NCBI RefSeq assembly: GCF_030811685.1
Contig: NZ_JAUSRF010000002.1
Location: forward strand, 62,001-126,000
Origin: Neorhizobium huautlense
GTDB taxonomy: Bacteria > Pseudomonadota > Alphaproteobacteria > Rhizobiales > Rhizobiaceae
Direction of reading: 5' to 3'
DNA length: 64,000 nucleotides
The stretch's first letter is position 1. Each line of letters opens with the position of its first letter. A program made the position numbers and the translations under genes. Of this stretch, positions 1-8,837 are shown piece by piece. The notes under the pieces were generated by a model, which did not search any database, was not told the origin of the DNA, and saw only the letters and a program-made list of their open reading frames with translations.

Positions 1-848
1 CCTCGTTCAAACCGGACCGGATCATGCATCTGGCGGCGGAAAGCCATGTCGACCGCTCGATCAGCGGCGCTGCCGATTTCGTGCAGACCAATGTCATGGG
101 CACGTTTTCCCTGCTGGAGGCCGCCCGCCATTACTGGAACGACCTGTCGCCGGCCCGTAAGGAGGCTTTCCGCTTCCTGCATGTCTCGACAGACGAGGTT
201 TACGGTTCTCTCGGTGACGAAGGCCTGTTTGAGGAAGTCACGCCTTACGATCCGTCGTCGCCTTACTCCGCTTCGAAAGCCGCGAGTGACCATCTGGCGA
301 TCGCCTGGCACCGCACCTACGGCCTGCCGGTCGTGGTGTCGAACTGCTCCAACAATTACGGGCCTTATCATTTCCCGGAAAAGCTGATCCCACTGATCAT
401 TCTGAACGCCATGGATGGCAAGCCGCTGCCGGTCTACGGCGAAGGCGTCAACATCCGCGACTGGCTTTATGTCGAGGATCACGCACGCGCGCTCGACCTG
501 ATCGCCTCGCGTGGCCGTCTCGGCGAGAAGTATAATGTCGGCGGCCGCAACGAGCGCAAAAATATCGATGTCGTCAAGCGTATCTGCTCTTTGATGGACG
601 AGCTGCGTCCGAAGGCGACGCCGCATGCCGACCTGATCACCTATGTCACCGACCGTCCGGGCCATGATGCGCGTTACGCCATCGATGCCACCAAGCTGGA
701 AACGGAACTGGGCTGGAAGGCTGAGGAGAACTTTGACAGCGGCATCGAGCGCACCGTGCGCTGGTATCTCGACAATGAATGGTGGTGGCAGCCGCTGCGC
801 GAAGGCGTCTATTCCGGCGAGCGTCTCGGCGTTCTGAAGAAGGGTTGA
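1..848 (+). CDS. rfbB: dTDP-glucose 4,6-dehydratase, 5' end cut by window
   Basis: Converts dTDP-glucose to dTDP-4-keto-6-deoxyglucose, the second step of dTDP-L-rhamnose synthesis, in the cytosol. The reading frame is open from base 3 and runs through the window edge, so about 70 N-terminal residues, including the GxxGxxG NAD loop, are missing. What remains (about 281 residues) shows [12 protein letters not shown], the STDEVYG segment, and the catalytic YSASK pair of extended short-chain dehydrogenases. The C terminus is complete. The rfbD start follows 5 bases after the stop, so the two are one operon with rfbA after them. rfbC is not in the window and may lie upstream. Confidence 0.96.
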   Translation, partial: SFKPDRIMHLAAESHVDRSISGAADFVQTNVMGTFSLLEAARHYWNDLSPARKEAFRFLHVSTDEVYGSLGDEGLFEEVTPYDPSSPYSASKAASDHLAIAWHRTYGLPVVVSNCSNNYGPYHFPEKLIPLIILNAMDGKPLPVYGEGVNIRDWLYVEDHARALDLIASRGRLGEKYNVGGRNERKNIDVVKRICSLMDELRPKATPHADLITYVTDRPGHDARYAIDATKLETELGWKAEENFDSGIERTVRWYLDNEWWWQPLREGVYSGERLGVLKKG

Positions 849-853
849 CCGCC

Positions 854-1729
854 ATGCGGATTGCCGTCACGGGAAAACAGGGGCAGGTGGTGACCGCGCT
901 GATCGAGCGCGGCGCTGAAGCCGGCGTCGAAATCGTCGCCGTCGGCCGGCCTGAGCTGGATCTTGCCGATCCCTCTTCGATCCGTCGTGTTCTTTCCGAA
1001 CTGAAGCCGGATGCCATCGTCTCGGCCGCCGCCTATACGGCGGTCGACAAGGCGGAAAGCGAACAGGAGCTGGCCTTTGCCGTCAATGCCAAGGGTCCGC
1101 AGGCGCTGGCCGAAGTGGCGGATGAGCTGGGCATTCCCGTCGTGCATCTGTCGACCGATTACGTTTTTCCGGGCGATAGCCAGGGCATTTATGTCGAAAC
1201 CGACGCGACTGGTCCGGTTTCGGTTTACGGCAAGTCGAAACTGGCGGGCGAGGAAGCCATTGCGGCAGCCACACCCAATCATGCCATCCTGCGCACCGCC
1301 TGGGTTTATTCACCCTTCGGCGCCAATTTCGTAAAAACGATGTTGCGGCTGGCGGAAACCCGCGATGCCTTGAATGTCGTGGCCGATCAGCACGGCACGC
1401 CGACCAGCGCGCTCGATATCGCCGATGCGGTGATCGCCATCGCCAAACGTCTGGCATCCGATGCCGATCCGAAACTGCGTGGCGTTTTCCATCTCACCGG
1501 CAGCGGTGAGGCGACATGGGCGGATTTCGCCGATGAAATCTTTGCCGGTCTGAAGGCGAAAAGCGGCAGGCAAATTTCCGTCGGCCGCATCACCACCGAT
1601 CAGTATCCGACACCGGCCAAGCGGCCGGCCAATTCGCGGTTGTCGAACGACAAGCTGGCAAACACCTACGGCATCGTGCTGCCGGACTGGAAACAGTCCA
1701 CCAAGGTCGTGCTCGACCGCCTTCTCTAA
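854..1729 (+). CDS. rfbD: dTDP-4-dehydrorhamnose reductase
   Basis: NAD(P)H-dependent reduction of dTDP-4-keto-L-rhamnose to dTDP-L-rhamnose, the last step of the pathway. The protein has 291 residues, the usual family length. It starts with the nucleotide-binding MRIAVTGKQGQV and has STDYVFPG and the catalytic YGKSK motif. The frame is open further upstream into rfbB, but ATG 854 is preferred because the protein then begins exactly at the Rossmann strand and lies just behind the rfbB stop. It belongs to the rfbB-rfbD-rfbA operon. Confidence 0.95.
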   Translation: MRIAVTGKQGQVVTALIERGAEAGVEIVAVGRPELDLADPSSIRRVLSELKPDAIVSAAAYTAVDKAESEQELAFAVNAKGPQALAEVADELGIPVVHLSTDYVFPGDSQGIYVETDATGPVSVYGKSKLAGEEAIAAATPNHAILRTAWVYSPFGANFVKTMLRLAETRDALNVVADQHGTPTSALDIADAVIAIAKRLASDADPKLRGVFHLTGSGEATWADFADEIFAGLKAKSGRQISVGRITTDQYPTPAKRPANSRLSNDKLANTYGIVLPDWKQSTKVVLDRLL

Positions 1730-1804
1730 CGATCGGTGCGAACGCGGTTCGCGCCTGACGCATTTGTGCCCGAACCAAGCGGGCCTGACAGTAAGGGAAA
1801 ACGC

Positions 1805-2689
1805 ATGAAGGGTATCATTCTCGCCGGCGGCTCCGGCACACGCCTTTATCCGATCACCATGGCCGTCTCCAAGCAGCTGATGCCGGTCTATGACAAACCG
1901 ATGATCTATTACCCGCTGACCACGCTGATGCTGGCCGGGATCAAGGAAATCCTGATCATCACCACGCCGCATGACAACGAGGCGTTCAAGCGTCTTCTGG
2001 GCGATGGCAGCCAGTGGGGCATCTCGATCGAATATGCGGTGCAGCCGAGCCCGGATGGTCTGGCGCAGGCCTTCATCATCGGGGCGGATTTTGTCGGCTC
2101 CAACCCGTCGGCGCTGATCCTCGGCGACAATATCTATTACGGTCACGGCCTGCCGCAACTGATGCGTCCGAAGGGCGATACGGCAAAAGGTGCGCGCGTG
2201 TTCGCCTATCACGTCACCGATCCCGAGCGTTACGGCGTTGTCGAATTCGACGGCAACATGAAGGCGCTGTCGATCGAGGAAAAGCCGGAAATCCCCAAGA
2301 GCAACTGGGCGGTCACCGGTCTTTATTTCTACGACGAACAGGTCATCGACATCGCCGCCAACCTGAAGCCTTCGCCACGCGGCGAGCTCGAGATCACCGA
2401 TGTCAACCGCATCTATCTCGAGCGTGGCCAGCTTTCGGTGGAACTGATGGGCCGTGGTTATGCCTGGCTCGATACCGGCACGCCGGACAGCCTGCTCGAT
2501 GCCGCCGATTTTGTCGGCACGCTGGAAAAACGTCAGGGCTTCAAGATCGCCTGCCCGGAAGAAGTCGCTTACCGCATGGGCCATATCGATGAAGCACAGC
2601 TCGAAAAGCTGGCCGTCAAGCTCGGCAAGAGCGCCTATGGCCAGTACCTGATGAAGCTTGCCAAGACCAAATACGACCTGGGTTTCTGA
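1805..2689 (+). CDS. rfbA: glucose-1-phosphate thymidylyltransferase
   Basis: Makes dTDP-glucose from glucose-1-phosphate and dTTP, the entry step to dTDP-L-rhamnose. The 294-residue protein begins [18 protein letters not shown], the nucleotidyltransferase signature, and has the family segments ILGDNIYYG and WLDTGTP. The ATG at 1805 is chosen because it puts the GGSGTR loop at the N terminus; open frame upstream to 1736 has no family character. It lies 75 bases after rfbD on the same strand. The reaction order is RfbA, RfbB, RfbC, RfbD, and only RfbC is not seen here. Confidence 0.96.
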   Translation: MKGIILAGGSGTRLYPITMAVSKQLMPVYDKPMIYYPLTTLMLAGIKEILIITTPHDNEAFKRLLGDGSQWGISIEYAVQPSPDGLAQAFIIGADFVGSNPSALILGDNIYYGHGLPQLMRPKGDTAKGARVFAYHVTDPERYGVVEFDGNMKALSIEEKPEIPKSNWAVTGLYFYDEQVIDIAANLKPSPRGELEITDVNRIYLERGQLSVELMGRGYAWLDTGTPDSLLDAADFVGTLEKRQGFKIACPEEVAYRMGHIDEAQLEKLAVKLGKSAYGQYLMKLAKTKYDLGF

Positions 2690-2710
2690 GACCCGAAACG
2701 TCGAGAATAA

Positions 2711-2730
2711 CGCCCTTTGGGAGGAGGGCG
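2711..2730 (+). other. small hairpin after rfbA
   Basis: CGCCCT and AGGGCG form a 6-bp stem around an 8-base loop in the 84-base gap between rfbA and the next glycosyltransferase. No T-run follows, so it is more likely an mRNA-stabilising or pausing hairpin than a strong terminator. Confidence 0.35.
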
Positions 2731-2773
2731 ACACGACCGGCACAAAGCAATCCGGCAACAATTTGAGGTGTGA

Positions 2774-4000
2774 ATGCGTATTCTGGTGATCTCGGCGATG
2801 TTCCCGCCCAACATTCTCGGCGGCGCGGAAATTTCGGCGTTCAACCTCACGACCTGGCTGCAGAAACAGGGCCACGAGATCGGCGTGCTGACGGCTGCCA
2901 AATCACCGGAGGAGGTGAAATACGGCGAGATGGTCGACGGCATGAAGATCTGGGCGCTCTACATGCCGAGGCCTTACCCGATCTTCAAGCAGGGCCGTGG
3001 CGTCTCGAAATTCAAGAAGCCGCTTTGGCATCTGCAGGACCATCTCGATCCGCGCAATCCCAAAATGGTTGCCAAGGTTCTGGACGAGTTCAAGCCGGAT
3101 TTCTGCAACGTGCATTACATCACCGGCATCGGCCATAACGTGCTGCCGGAACTGGGCAAGCGCGATATCCCGGTCATGTATGTGATGCCCGACATGGCGC
3201 TCTCCTGCGTCAAGCTGACGATGTTCGTGGACGGCAAGACCTGCGAAACGCAATGCGGGCCGTGCAAGATGTCGGCCGGTTACAAGCGTCGCGGCATCCG
3301 CGCCATGCGCCGCATCGGCTTCTGTTCCCCCTCAAGGGCGAACCTGGAGCGTAATGCGATGTTTCAACCGCTGGCCGATTACCCGATGGCGCATATCCTG
3401 AACGCCAACAAATATCCGCCGCCGACGGCCGCGCGTGAACCGAGCGATATCGTGCGTTTCGTGTATGCCGGTCGTCTGGAATCCGCCAAGGGTGTCGATG
3501 TCCTGCTGGAAGCGGCGGAAGAACTTGCGGACAAATGGCCGTTCACCTTCAAGGTGGTCGGCTCCGGTCAGGATGCCGACGCGCTAAAGGCCCGGTTCGG
3601 CCATCACAAATGGCTCGAATTCACCGGCCATGTGCCGTTGCAGACGGCGATCGACAATATCGGTGCCAGCGACGTGCTCTGCATCCCATCGATCTGGATG
3701 GAAAACTCGCCGGGTGTCGTCATTCAGGCGCTGGGCATGAGCGTGCCGGTGATCGGCAGCCGCGTCGGCGGCATTCCGGAACTGGTGCAGCATGACGAGA
3801 ACGGCATTCTGGTGCCGCCGGGCGATAAAAACGCCTGGCGTGATGCGCTGGAAGAGGTGCTGGCCGACCGGCAAAAGCTGGAGAGATACAAGGCGAATGC
3901 CGCATCCAAGGCCGGTGAGTTCGATCAGGACTATCTCGGCGGGCGTTATCTCGAGTTCATCGACCAGATCAAAAATTTCGACGGGCGGGTGGCCGTTTGA
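2774..4000 (+). CDS. GT4-family glycosyltransferase
   Basis: Retaining GT-B glycosyltransferase of 408 residues, presumed to add one sugar to the lipid-linked repeat unit on the cytosolic face. The N-terminal acceptor domain opens with ISAMFPPNILGGAEIS. The C-terminal donor domain starts near residue 225 with VYAGRLESAKGVDVLLEA and contains ENSPGVVIQALGM and SRVGGIPELV. The second glutamate of the EX7E motif is replaced by Gln, which some GT4 members tolerate. A Cys pair motif (CETQCGPC, near residue 157) is unusual for the family. A good GAGGTG ribosome site precedes ATG 2774. Donor and acceptor cannot be read from sequence. Confidence 0.88.
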   Translation: MRILVISAMFPPNILGGAEISAFNLTTWLQKQGHEIGVLTAAKSPEEVKYGEMVDGMKIWALYMPRPYPIFKQGRGVSKFKKPLWHLQDHLDPRNPKMVAKVLDEFKPDFCNVHYITGIGHNVLPELGKRDIPVMYVMPDMALSCVKLTMFVDGKTCETQCGPCKMSAGYKRRGIRAMRRIGFCSPSRANLERNAMFQPLADYPMAHILNANKYPPPTAAREPSDIVRFVYAGRLESAKGVDVLLEAAEELADKWPFTFKVVGSGQDADALKARFGHHKWLEFTGHVPLQTAIDNIGASDVLCIPSIWMENSPGVVIQALGMSVPVIGSRVGGIPELVQHDENGILVPPGDKNAWRDALEEVLADRQKLERYKANAASKAGEFDQDYLGGRYLEFIDQIKNFDGRVAV

Positions 4001-4080
4001 GGCCAATCCCAAGATTCCATGCGTCGCATGCGGTTTCGGAAAAACAGCCGGGTGACATGCGCAAAGGCAGGAAAAACGAC

Positions 4081-5457
4081 ATGAAGACGATTGGACAGAC
4101 GGCTTTTCGCACCGCGTTTTTCAGCGCCTGCTTTGGTGTGTTCGCGTCGTCGGCTCTGGCCCAGTCGGTGACGTTCGAAAAGCCGGCGGAGAAGGGCTTT
4201 GTCGCCCCGATCATCGGCGCCAACACGCATTTCGGCACGGTCCGCATTCTTGGTTACAAGGATGCCCACAAGGTGCGCGATCAGCTCAATCAGATCGGCG
4301 CGACCTCCTATCGCGATTACATGCCGTGGCAGTCGTTTAATTTCCCGCCCTCCGGCCCGGTTCTGGCCAAGTCCGGTCGGTTGATGAACTTTCTGCCGCA
4401 GGCCGGCATCACGCCGATGATCAATCTCGGCCTTGCCAATTCCGGCGTCAAAGGCGGCGTGCCGCCGATCAGCGATTCAGCGCTCGAGGTCTTCGAGGAC
4501 TATGTCGGCAAGGCCGTGGAGCTGACCGAAAAATACGATCCGATCTACGAGATCTGGAACGAATGGAACATGTATATCGGCACCGGCAAGCCGCAGCCGC
4601 GCATCATGGGAGAGGGGCCGGTCGATGATCCGCGTTCGGCCAGCCATTATGTGCGCGTTGCCAAGGTGGCCGTGAACAAAATCCGGCAGGTGAACCCGAA
4701 AGCCAGGATCGTTGTCGGCGCCGTTGGCGACGATGAGGATTGGGGTTGGGCCAAGGCGATCGTGCGTGATGGCGTGATGGAAGGCGCCGATGGCCTCTCC
4801 GTGCATCTCTACAATCAGTGCTCCGCCAATCCGCATGACCGCACGGCGGAAGAGATGATCGAGCGGGTCGAGAAACTGCAGGCGGATTTGAAACAGGTGC
4901 GCGATGGCACCGAGACGCCGCTTTATATCACCGAGTTCGGCTGGCCGACCTCGAAGGGCAATTGCGGCATGCCGCTTGATATATCGGCCTATAATTTTGC
5001 CCAGTTCATCCTGCATTCTGCGAGCATCCCTTACATCAAGGGTGTGTGGATGCACGAATTGAAGAACATTTCACCGGACCCGGTGGATCGTGAAAGCAAT
5101 TACGGCCTCTTTTCCTATGAGGACGAGCCCAAGCCCGCTGCCTGCTTCATGGGGGCCGCTGCCGAACTGGTGAAGTCGGCCGACAGCGTCGAAATCCGCG
5201 AACCGAGACCGGATGTGTTTGTCGCACGGCTTGGCACCGGCGAAGGCCAGAAAATCGTCATGTGGACGAAAGGCGACTGGGTGAAGGCGGGTTACTCGTC
5301 TTCGACGCAGCCGGTGAAGGCTGAGGCCATGTGCGAGGCTCAAGGTCTCGCCAAGGCAGAGCCCGGCCGCATCGGCCCGGCGCCTGTCGTTCTCGATTTT
5401 TCCACGCAGGATCCGGTCACAATCAAGGTGGGCGAGCTGAGCGAGGTGCAGAAATAA
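4081..5457 (+). CDS. exported clan GH-A glycosidase-like protein, copy 1
   Basis: Predicted periplasmic protein of 458 residues with a clear signal peptide ending near SSALA-Q (residues 1-27). The mature part looks like a (beta/alpha)8 clan GH-A glycosidase: IYEIWNEWN carries the presumed acid/base Glu161, and ITEFGWPT carries the presumed nucleophile Glu285. The start at 4081 is chosen for the signal peptide and an AGGCAGG ribosome site, although the frame is open upstream. It is a paralogue of 20362-21726, which shares YEIWNEWN, GLSVH, TEFGWPT, YGLF and KPAAC. By analogy with PslG of Pseudomonas (GH39), it may trim or proofread the locus polysaccharide in the periplasm; that role is inference. 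The next gene starts at its stop codon. Confidence 0.8.
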   Translation: MKTIGQTAFRTAFFSACFGVFASSALAQSVTFEKPAEKGFVAPIIGANTHFGTVRILGYKDAHKVRDQLNQIGATSYRDYMPWQSFNFPPSGPVLAKSGRLMNFLPQAGITPMINLGLANSGVKGGVPPISDSALEVFEDYVGKAVELTEKYDPIYEIWNEWNMYIGTGKPQPRIMGEGPVDDPRSASHYVRVAKVAVNKIRQVNPKARIVVGAVGDDEDWGWAKAIVRDGVMEGADGLSVHLYNQCSANPHDRTAEEMIERVEKLQADLKQVRDGTETPLYITEFGWPTSKGNCGMPLDISAYNFAQFILHSASIPYIKGVWMHELKNISPDPVDRESNYGLFSYEDEPKPAACFMGAAAELVKSADSVEIREPRPDVFVARLGTGEGQKIVMWTKGDWVKAGYSSSTQPVKAEAMCEAQGLAKAEPGRIGPAPVVLDFSTQDPVTIKVGELSEVQK

Positions 5458-6647
5458 TGTCGATTCTTTCCTTCGTTCGATCGCTGTTTTCGGCAGCCGG
5501 TGCGGCCAAGACCACATCCGGCGGGCGCAGCCGTATCTGGGTGATCGGCCCGATGCCGCAGCCGCTCAATGGCCAGACGAATTACAATCGCCACATCGTC
5601 GCCGAGTTCGAAAAACATGCGCCGGTGACCGTGCTGCCGACTGGCGGCTCGGGTGCGGAAAAGATCGCGGCTGCCTTCGTGCTGCCGTTAATCGTGCTGT
5701 TTTCCATCCCGCGCACCGACCATGTCTATACCTCGCCGCCCGGCCAGAACGGTCTGTGGCTGTTCATGGGGTGCCTGGCGGCTTTGCGTCTCAAGCGGCT
5801 GGATCATTTTATCCACCACCATTCATTCCGGCCGATCAATCTTGGGCCCACCCGTTCCGCGCGTGCGCTGGTGGCCGTCAGCGGTCCTTATCAGCGTCAC
5901 GTCTTTCTGTCGGAAAAGATGCGGGATCGTTATGCCGATCTTTATTTTTCCCCGGAACTGAAGGCGCGCAGCTTTGTGCTGCCGAATGCCTATCTGTTTT
6001 TCGAGGAAAAGCCGGCAGGTGCGGTGCGCTCAGGCCCGATTACCATGGGGCACCTGAGCGTTCTCACCCGCGAAAAGGGCGTGGATTACCTGATCGCGCT
6101 GGCCGAGCGCATCTTTGCCAAACGCGACGACTTTCGTTTCGTGCTGGCAGGTCCGGTGCGCGATGAAAGCCTCAGGGAAGAAATCCTGGCCTTCTGCCAA
6201 AAATATCCCGACCGTGCCGAATATCTCGGTCCCGTTTATGACGATGCCAAGGATGCATTCTACCAGCGGCTCGACATGTTCGCGCTGCCGTCGCGGCTGA
6301 TCGACGAGGCTGATCCACTGGTCATTCTGGAAGCCTATGGTTACGGCTGCGATATCCTCGCTTCCTCGACCGGCTGCATCCCCGAGCGTCTGCGCACGAG
6401 CGACCGCCTCATGTCCTTCGATCTCGACCGGGATACGGCACTGCTCGACAGCGCCATCACCGATCTCGCCGCCAACCGACAGGCGATTGCGGAGGCCGGA
6501 CGCGCGCATATCGCGGCCATGCATCGCCGTTCCGTGGCGCAGGCCAACATCTTCTTCGGCGCGCTGGATATCGATACGCCCGCCGATGCCGACGCGGCCT
6601 TCACCACCTCAACCGGCTTTCTGCCGGGCGCAGCGGGGAAGGCATGA
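5457..6647 (+). CDS. GT4-fold glycosyltransferase
   Basis: A 396-residue GT-B fold enzyme. The C-terminal donor domain shows HLSVLTREKGVDYLIALAER near residue 200 and an intact EX7E motif in DEADPLVILEAYGYG, followed by STGCIPE. The N-terminal half (IWVIGPMPQPLNGQTNYN) is less conserved. ATG 5457 shares its first base with the stop of the upstream glycosidase-like gene (TAATG), so translation is probably coupled. That pairing of a glycosyltransferase with an exported hydrolase suggests both act on the same polymer. Substrate unknown. Confidence 0.82.
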   Translation: MSILSFVRSLFSAAGAAKTTSGGRSRIWVIGPMPQPLNGQTNYNRHIVAEFEKHAPVTVLPTGGSGAEKIAAAFVLPLIVLFSIPRTDHVYTSPPGQNGLWLFMGCLAALRLKRLDHFIHHHSFRPINLGPTRSARALVAVSGPYQRHVFLSEKMRDRYADLYFSPELKARSFVLPNAYLFFEEKPAGAVRSGPITMGHLSVLTREKGVDYLIALAERIFAKRDDFRFVLAGPVRDESLREEILAFCQKYPDRAEYLGPVYDDAKDAFYQRLDMFALPSRLIDEADPLVILEAYGYGCDILASSTGCIPERLRTSDRLMSFDLDRDTALLDSAITDLAANRQAIAEAGRAHIAAMHRRSVAQANIFFGALDIDTPADADAAFTTSTGFLPGAAGKA

Positions 6648-6649
6648 TC

Positions 6650-6754
6650 ATGAATTTACAACAAAAAAATCTTCGCCGAATGCTTCAGCTGCCAACCCTG
6701 CAAACGTTGCGGCAGCGCACTTCATCCCATCACGAACACATGGGTCACAGATGA
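6650..6754 (+). CDS. possible 34-residue leader peptide
   Basis: A short frame starting MNLQQKNLRRML lies between two glycosyltransferase genes. It has a good GGGGAAGG ribosome site about 8 bases upstream and its TGA stop overlaps the next gene's ATG as ATGA. The peptide is basic and has no recognisable domain. It may only serve to couple translation to the next gene, or it may be chance. No homologue is recognised. Confidence 0.3.
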   Translation: MNLQQKNLRRMLQLPTLQTLRQRTSSHHEHMGHR

Positions 6755-7578
6755 CAAACAAATCGCCTCTCAACGTCATTGTCGTCAACTTCCGCACTGC
6801 CGGTCTTACCATCCGCTGCGTGGAATCGATGATCGCGCAAGCCGTCGCCAAGCCGGAGGAGATCATCGTCGTTGACAATCTTTCCGGCGATGACAGCGTG
6901 CCCGTGCTGCGCGCCAAGCTGCCGATCGGGGTCAGGCTGATCGCCTCCGACCGCAATGCCGGTTTCGGCGCGGGCATCAACGAAGGTTACAAACACACCA
7001 ATGCGGATTATCTGCTGGTGCTGAACCCGGATACCTATTTCGAGTTCGACAGCGTTGCGCGGGTGATGGATCTGATGAACCGTGATCCGAGCGTCGGTCT
7101 CGTGGGTCTCGATCTCGTCAATCCGGATCGCAGCCGCCAGTATTCGGCGCGGCGCTTTTATTCGATCCTCGATATCGGCGCGCGCCGCGTCAACATGCTG
7201 GGAAAGATGTTTGCCGGCCGGATCGATCGCCATCTCATGCGCGAAGCCTGGCGTGACGGAAAACCCTTCGAGGCCGAATGGGTGATGGGCACCGGTTTCG
7301 TCATCCGCAGCGACCTTTACGCGCAGTTGAACGGCATGGACGAGGCCTATTTCCTTTATATGGAAGACGTCGATCTCTGCGCCCGTGTGTGGCGCGCCGG
7401 CAAGAAGGTGATCTGCTATCCGGGTGCGCAGCTGGTGCATGATCACCAGCGGTCCAGTGCTGCCAGCCCCTTCAGTTTTGCCGGTCGTGCTCACCTGAGA
7501 AGCCTTGTCATGTTCGGCCGGCGGTTCTCGCTGCCTCTTATCCGCTCGCCCGGCCTTAAAAAGATCATGCGATCGTAA
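6751..7578 (+). CDS. GT2-family glycosyltransferase, rhamnosyltransferase-like
   Basis: Inverting GT-A enzyme of 275 residues. It starts LNVIVVNFRTAGLTIRCVESM and has the nucleotide-binding NAGFGAGINEG and the acidic LNPDTYFEF in place of a classic DxD. MEDVDLCARVWRAGKKVICYPG near residue 210 is the ED segment expected of the catalytic base. This layout is typical of WbbL/RfbF-type rhamnosyltransferases, which fits the dTDP-rhamnose genes in the same locus, but the rhamnose assignment is inference. ATG 6751 is chosen because the domain begins 8 residues later. Confidence 0.86.
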   Translation: MTNKSPLNVIVVNFRTAGLTIRCVESMIAQAVAKPEEIIVVDNLSGDDSVPVLRAKLPIGVRLIASDRNAGFGAGINEGYKHTNADYLLVLNPDTYFEFDSVARVMDLMNRDPSVGLVGLDLVNPDRSRQYSARRFYSILDIGARRVNMLGKMFAGRIDRHLMREAWRDGKPFEAEWVMGTGFVIRSDLYAQLNGMDEAYFLYMEDVDLCARVWRAGKKVICYPGAQLVHDHQRSSAASPFSFAGRAHLRSLVMFGRRFSLPLIRSPGLKKIMRS

Positions 7579-7730
7579 GACACCTATCAACCTTGGGGGG
7601 ATTTCGTTTGTCGGAACACGTCAACGCAGCCAACAGCGTCGCGATGCACCGACAAACGCGACCAATCAGGCGATCGGCACTGGTCACACATGCCGTGGAA
7701 CCCGTTCGTTTTGTTTGGCGCAACTAGACC

Positions 7731-8837
7731 ATGAAGATACTTCACGTCTGCGAAAGCATTATCGGTGGTACCGGCTCCTATCTGGCCGAACTGATCCCGC
7801 ATCAGGTCGCAGCCTATGGGCGCGAGAACGTGCAGCTTCTGGTGCCCGAGACCCATTTCGATTTCATCGATCCGGCCATCCGCGAAAGCGGCGCGCAGAT
7901 CGTCACCTTCAAGCGTCCGACTCGTCTGTTCGGCTCCTTCCTGCTGGTGCAGCGTTATCTGCAGGCGGTGAGCACATTCGAACCCGATGTGGTGCATGCG
8001 CATTCTTCCGTCGCCGGCATTATCGTTCGCGTGCTTGGCCTGCGCCGGAACTACCGCATCGTCTTTTGCCCGCATGGCTGGTCGGTGGATATGCAGGGCG
8101 CACGGTATGTGCGCGGCATCGCCGAGATGATGGAACGCAAGCTCGGCAATGCCGCCGACAGCATCATCGTCATCTCCAAACACGAATACCGGCGGGCCAT
8201 GGAGCTTGGCCTTTCACCGGACAAGGTGACGCTGGTGGAAAGCGGCATAGACCGCAATGTGCCGCCGGTGCCGGCAGCCGAGTGGAAGGATGATCGCATC
8301 CGCCTTCTTTATGCCGGACGGTTCGATTACCAGAAGGGCGTGGATATTCTGCTGAAAGCCGTCGAGGGACTGGGCGATCACTTGAGCGTTCGTTTGGTCG
8401 GCGGGTTTGCCGTCAGCGAGGAAAACATGCCGGAAACGCTGCCCGCCCATATCGCCCAGCTCGGCTGGATGGATCGCGACGGCGTTTATGCGCAGATGAA
8501 GGCCTGCGACGTGCTGGTCGTGCCATCGCGCTGGGAAGGTTTTGGGCTGGTGGCGATCGAGGCGATGCGCATGCAGAAGCCGGTCGTGGCCGCCGCCGTC
8601 GGCGGGCTGGTCGAAATTCTCGGCAACGGCAAATACGGTATGCTGGTGCCATCCGAAGATCCCGATGCGCTGCGCGATTGCCTTGCCGGCCTGACGCGCG
8701 AAACGCTTGAGGAATTTGGCGAGATCGGGCGCAAGCGGTTCCTCGCATGTTACACATCAGACCGGATGGTCAGGCAGATCGACGACGTCTATGTCTCGAT
8801 CCTCCCCAGCCGGCTTCCGGAGCCACAGCCCGTATGA
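7731..8837 (+). CDS. GT4-family glycosyltransferase
   Basis: A 368-residue GT-B enzyme. The N-terminal HVCESIIGGTGSYLAELIPHQ is typical of GT4. The donor domain has LYAGRFDYQKGVDILLKAVEG near residue 195 and a full EX7E motif in WEGFGLVAIEAM, followed by VGGLVEI. A 152-base gap without other features separates it from the GT2 gene. Its stop overlaps the start of the downstream polymerase gene by 4 bases (ATGA), so the two are translationally coupled. Sugar specificity is unknown. Confidence 0.89.
   Translation: MKILHVCESIIGGTGSYLAELIPHQVAAYGRENVQLLVPETHFDFIDPAIRESGAQIVTFKRPTRLFGSFLLVQRYLQAVSTFEPDVVHAHSSVAGIIVRVLGLRRNYRIVFCPHGWSVDMQGARYVRGIAEMMERKLGNAADSIIVISKHEYRRAMELGLSPDKVTLVESGIDRNVPPVPAAEWKDDRIRLLYAGRFDYQKGVDILLKAVEGLGDHLSVRLVGGFAVSEENMPETLPAHIAQLGWMDRDGVYAQMKACDVLVVPSRWEGFGLVAIEAMRMQKPVVAAAVGGLVEILGNGKYGMLVPSEDPDALRDCLAGLTRETLEEFGEIGRKRFLACYTSDRMVRQIDDVYVSILPSRLPEPQPV

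Noticed and set aside
1310-2875. A 521-codon open frame on the minus strand over rfbD and rfbA
   Set aside because: It mirrors the strong GC bias of the real plus-strand genes and has no family motif.
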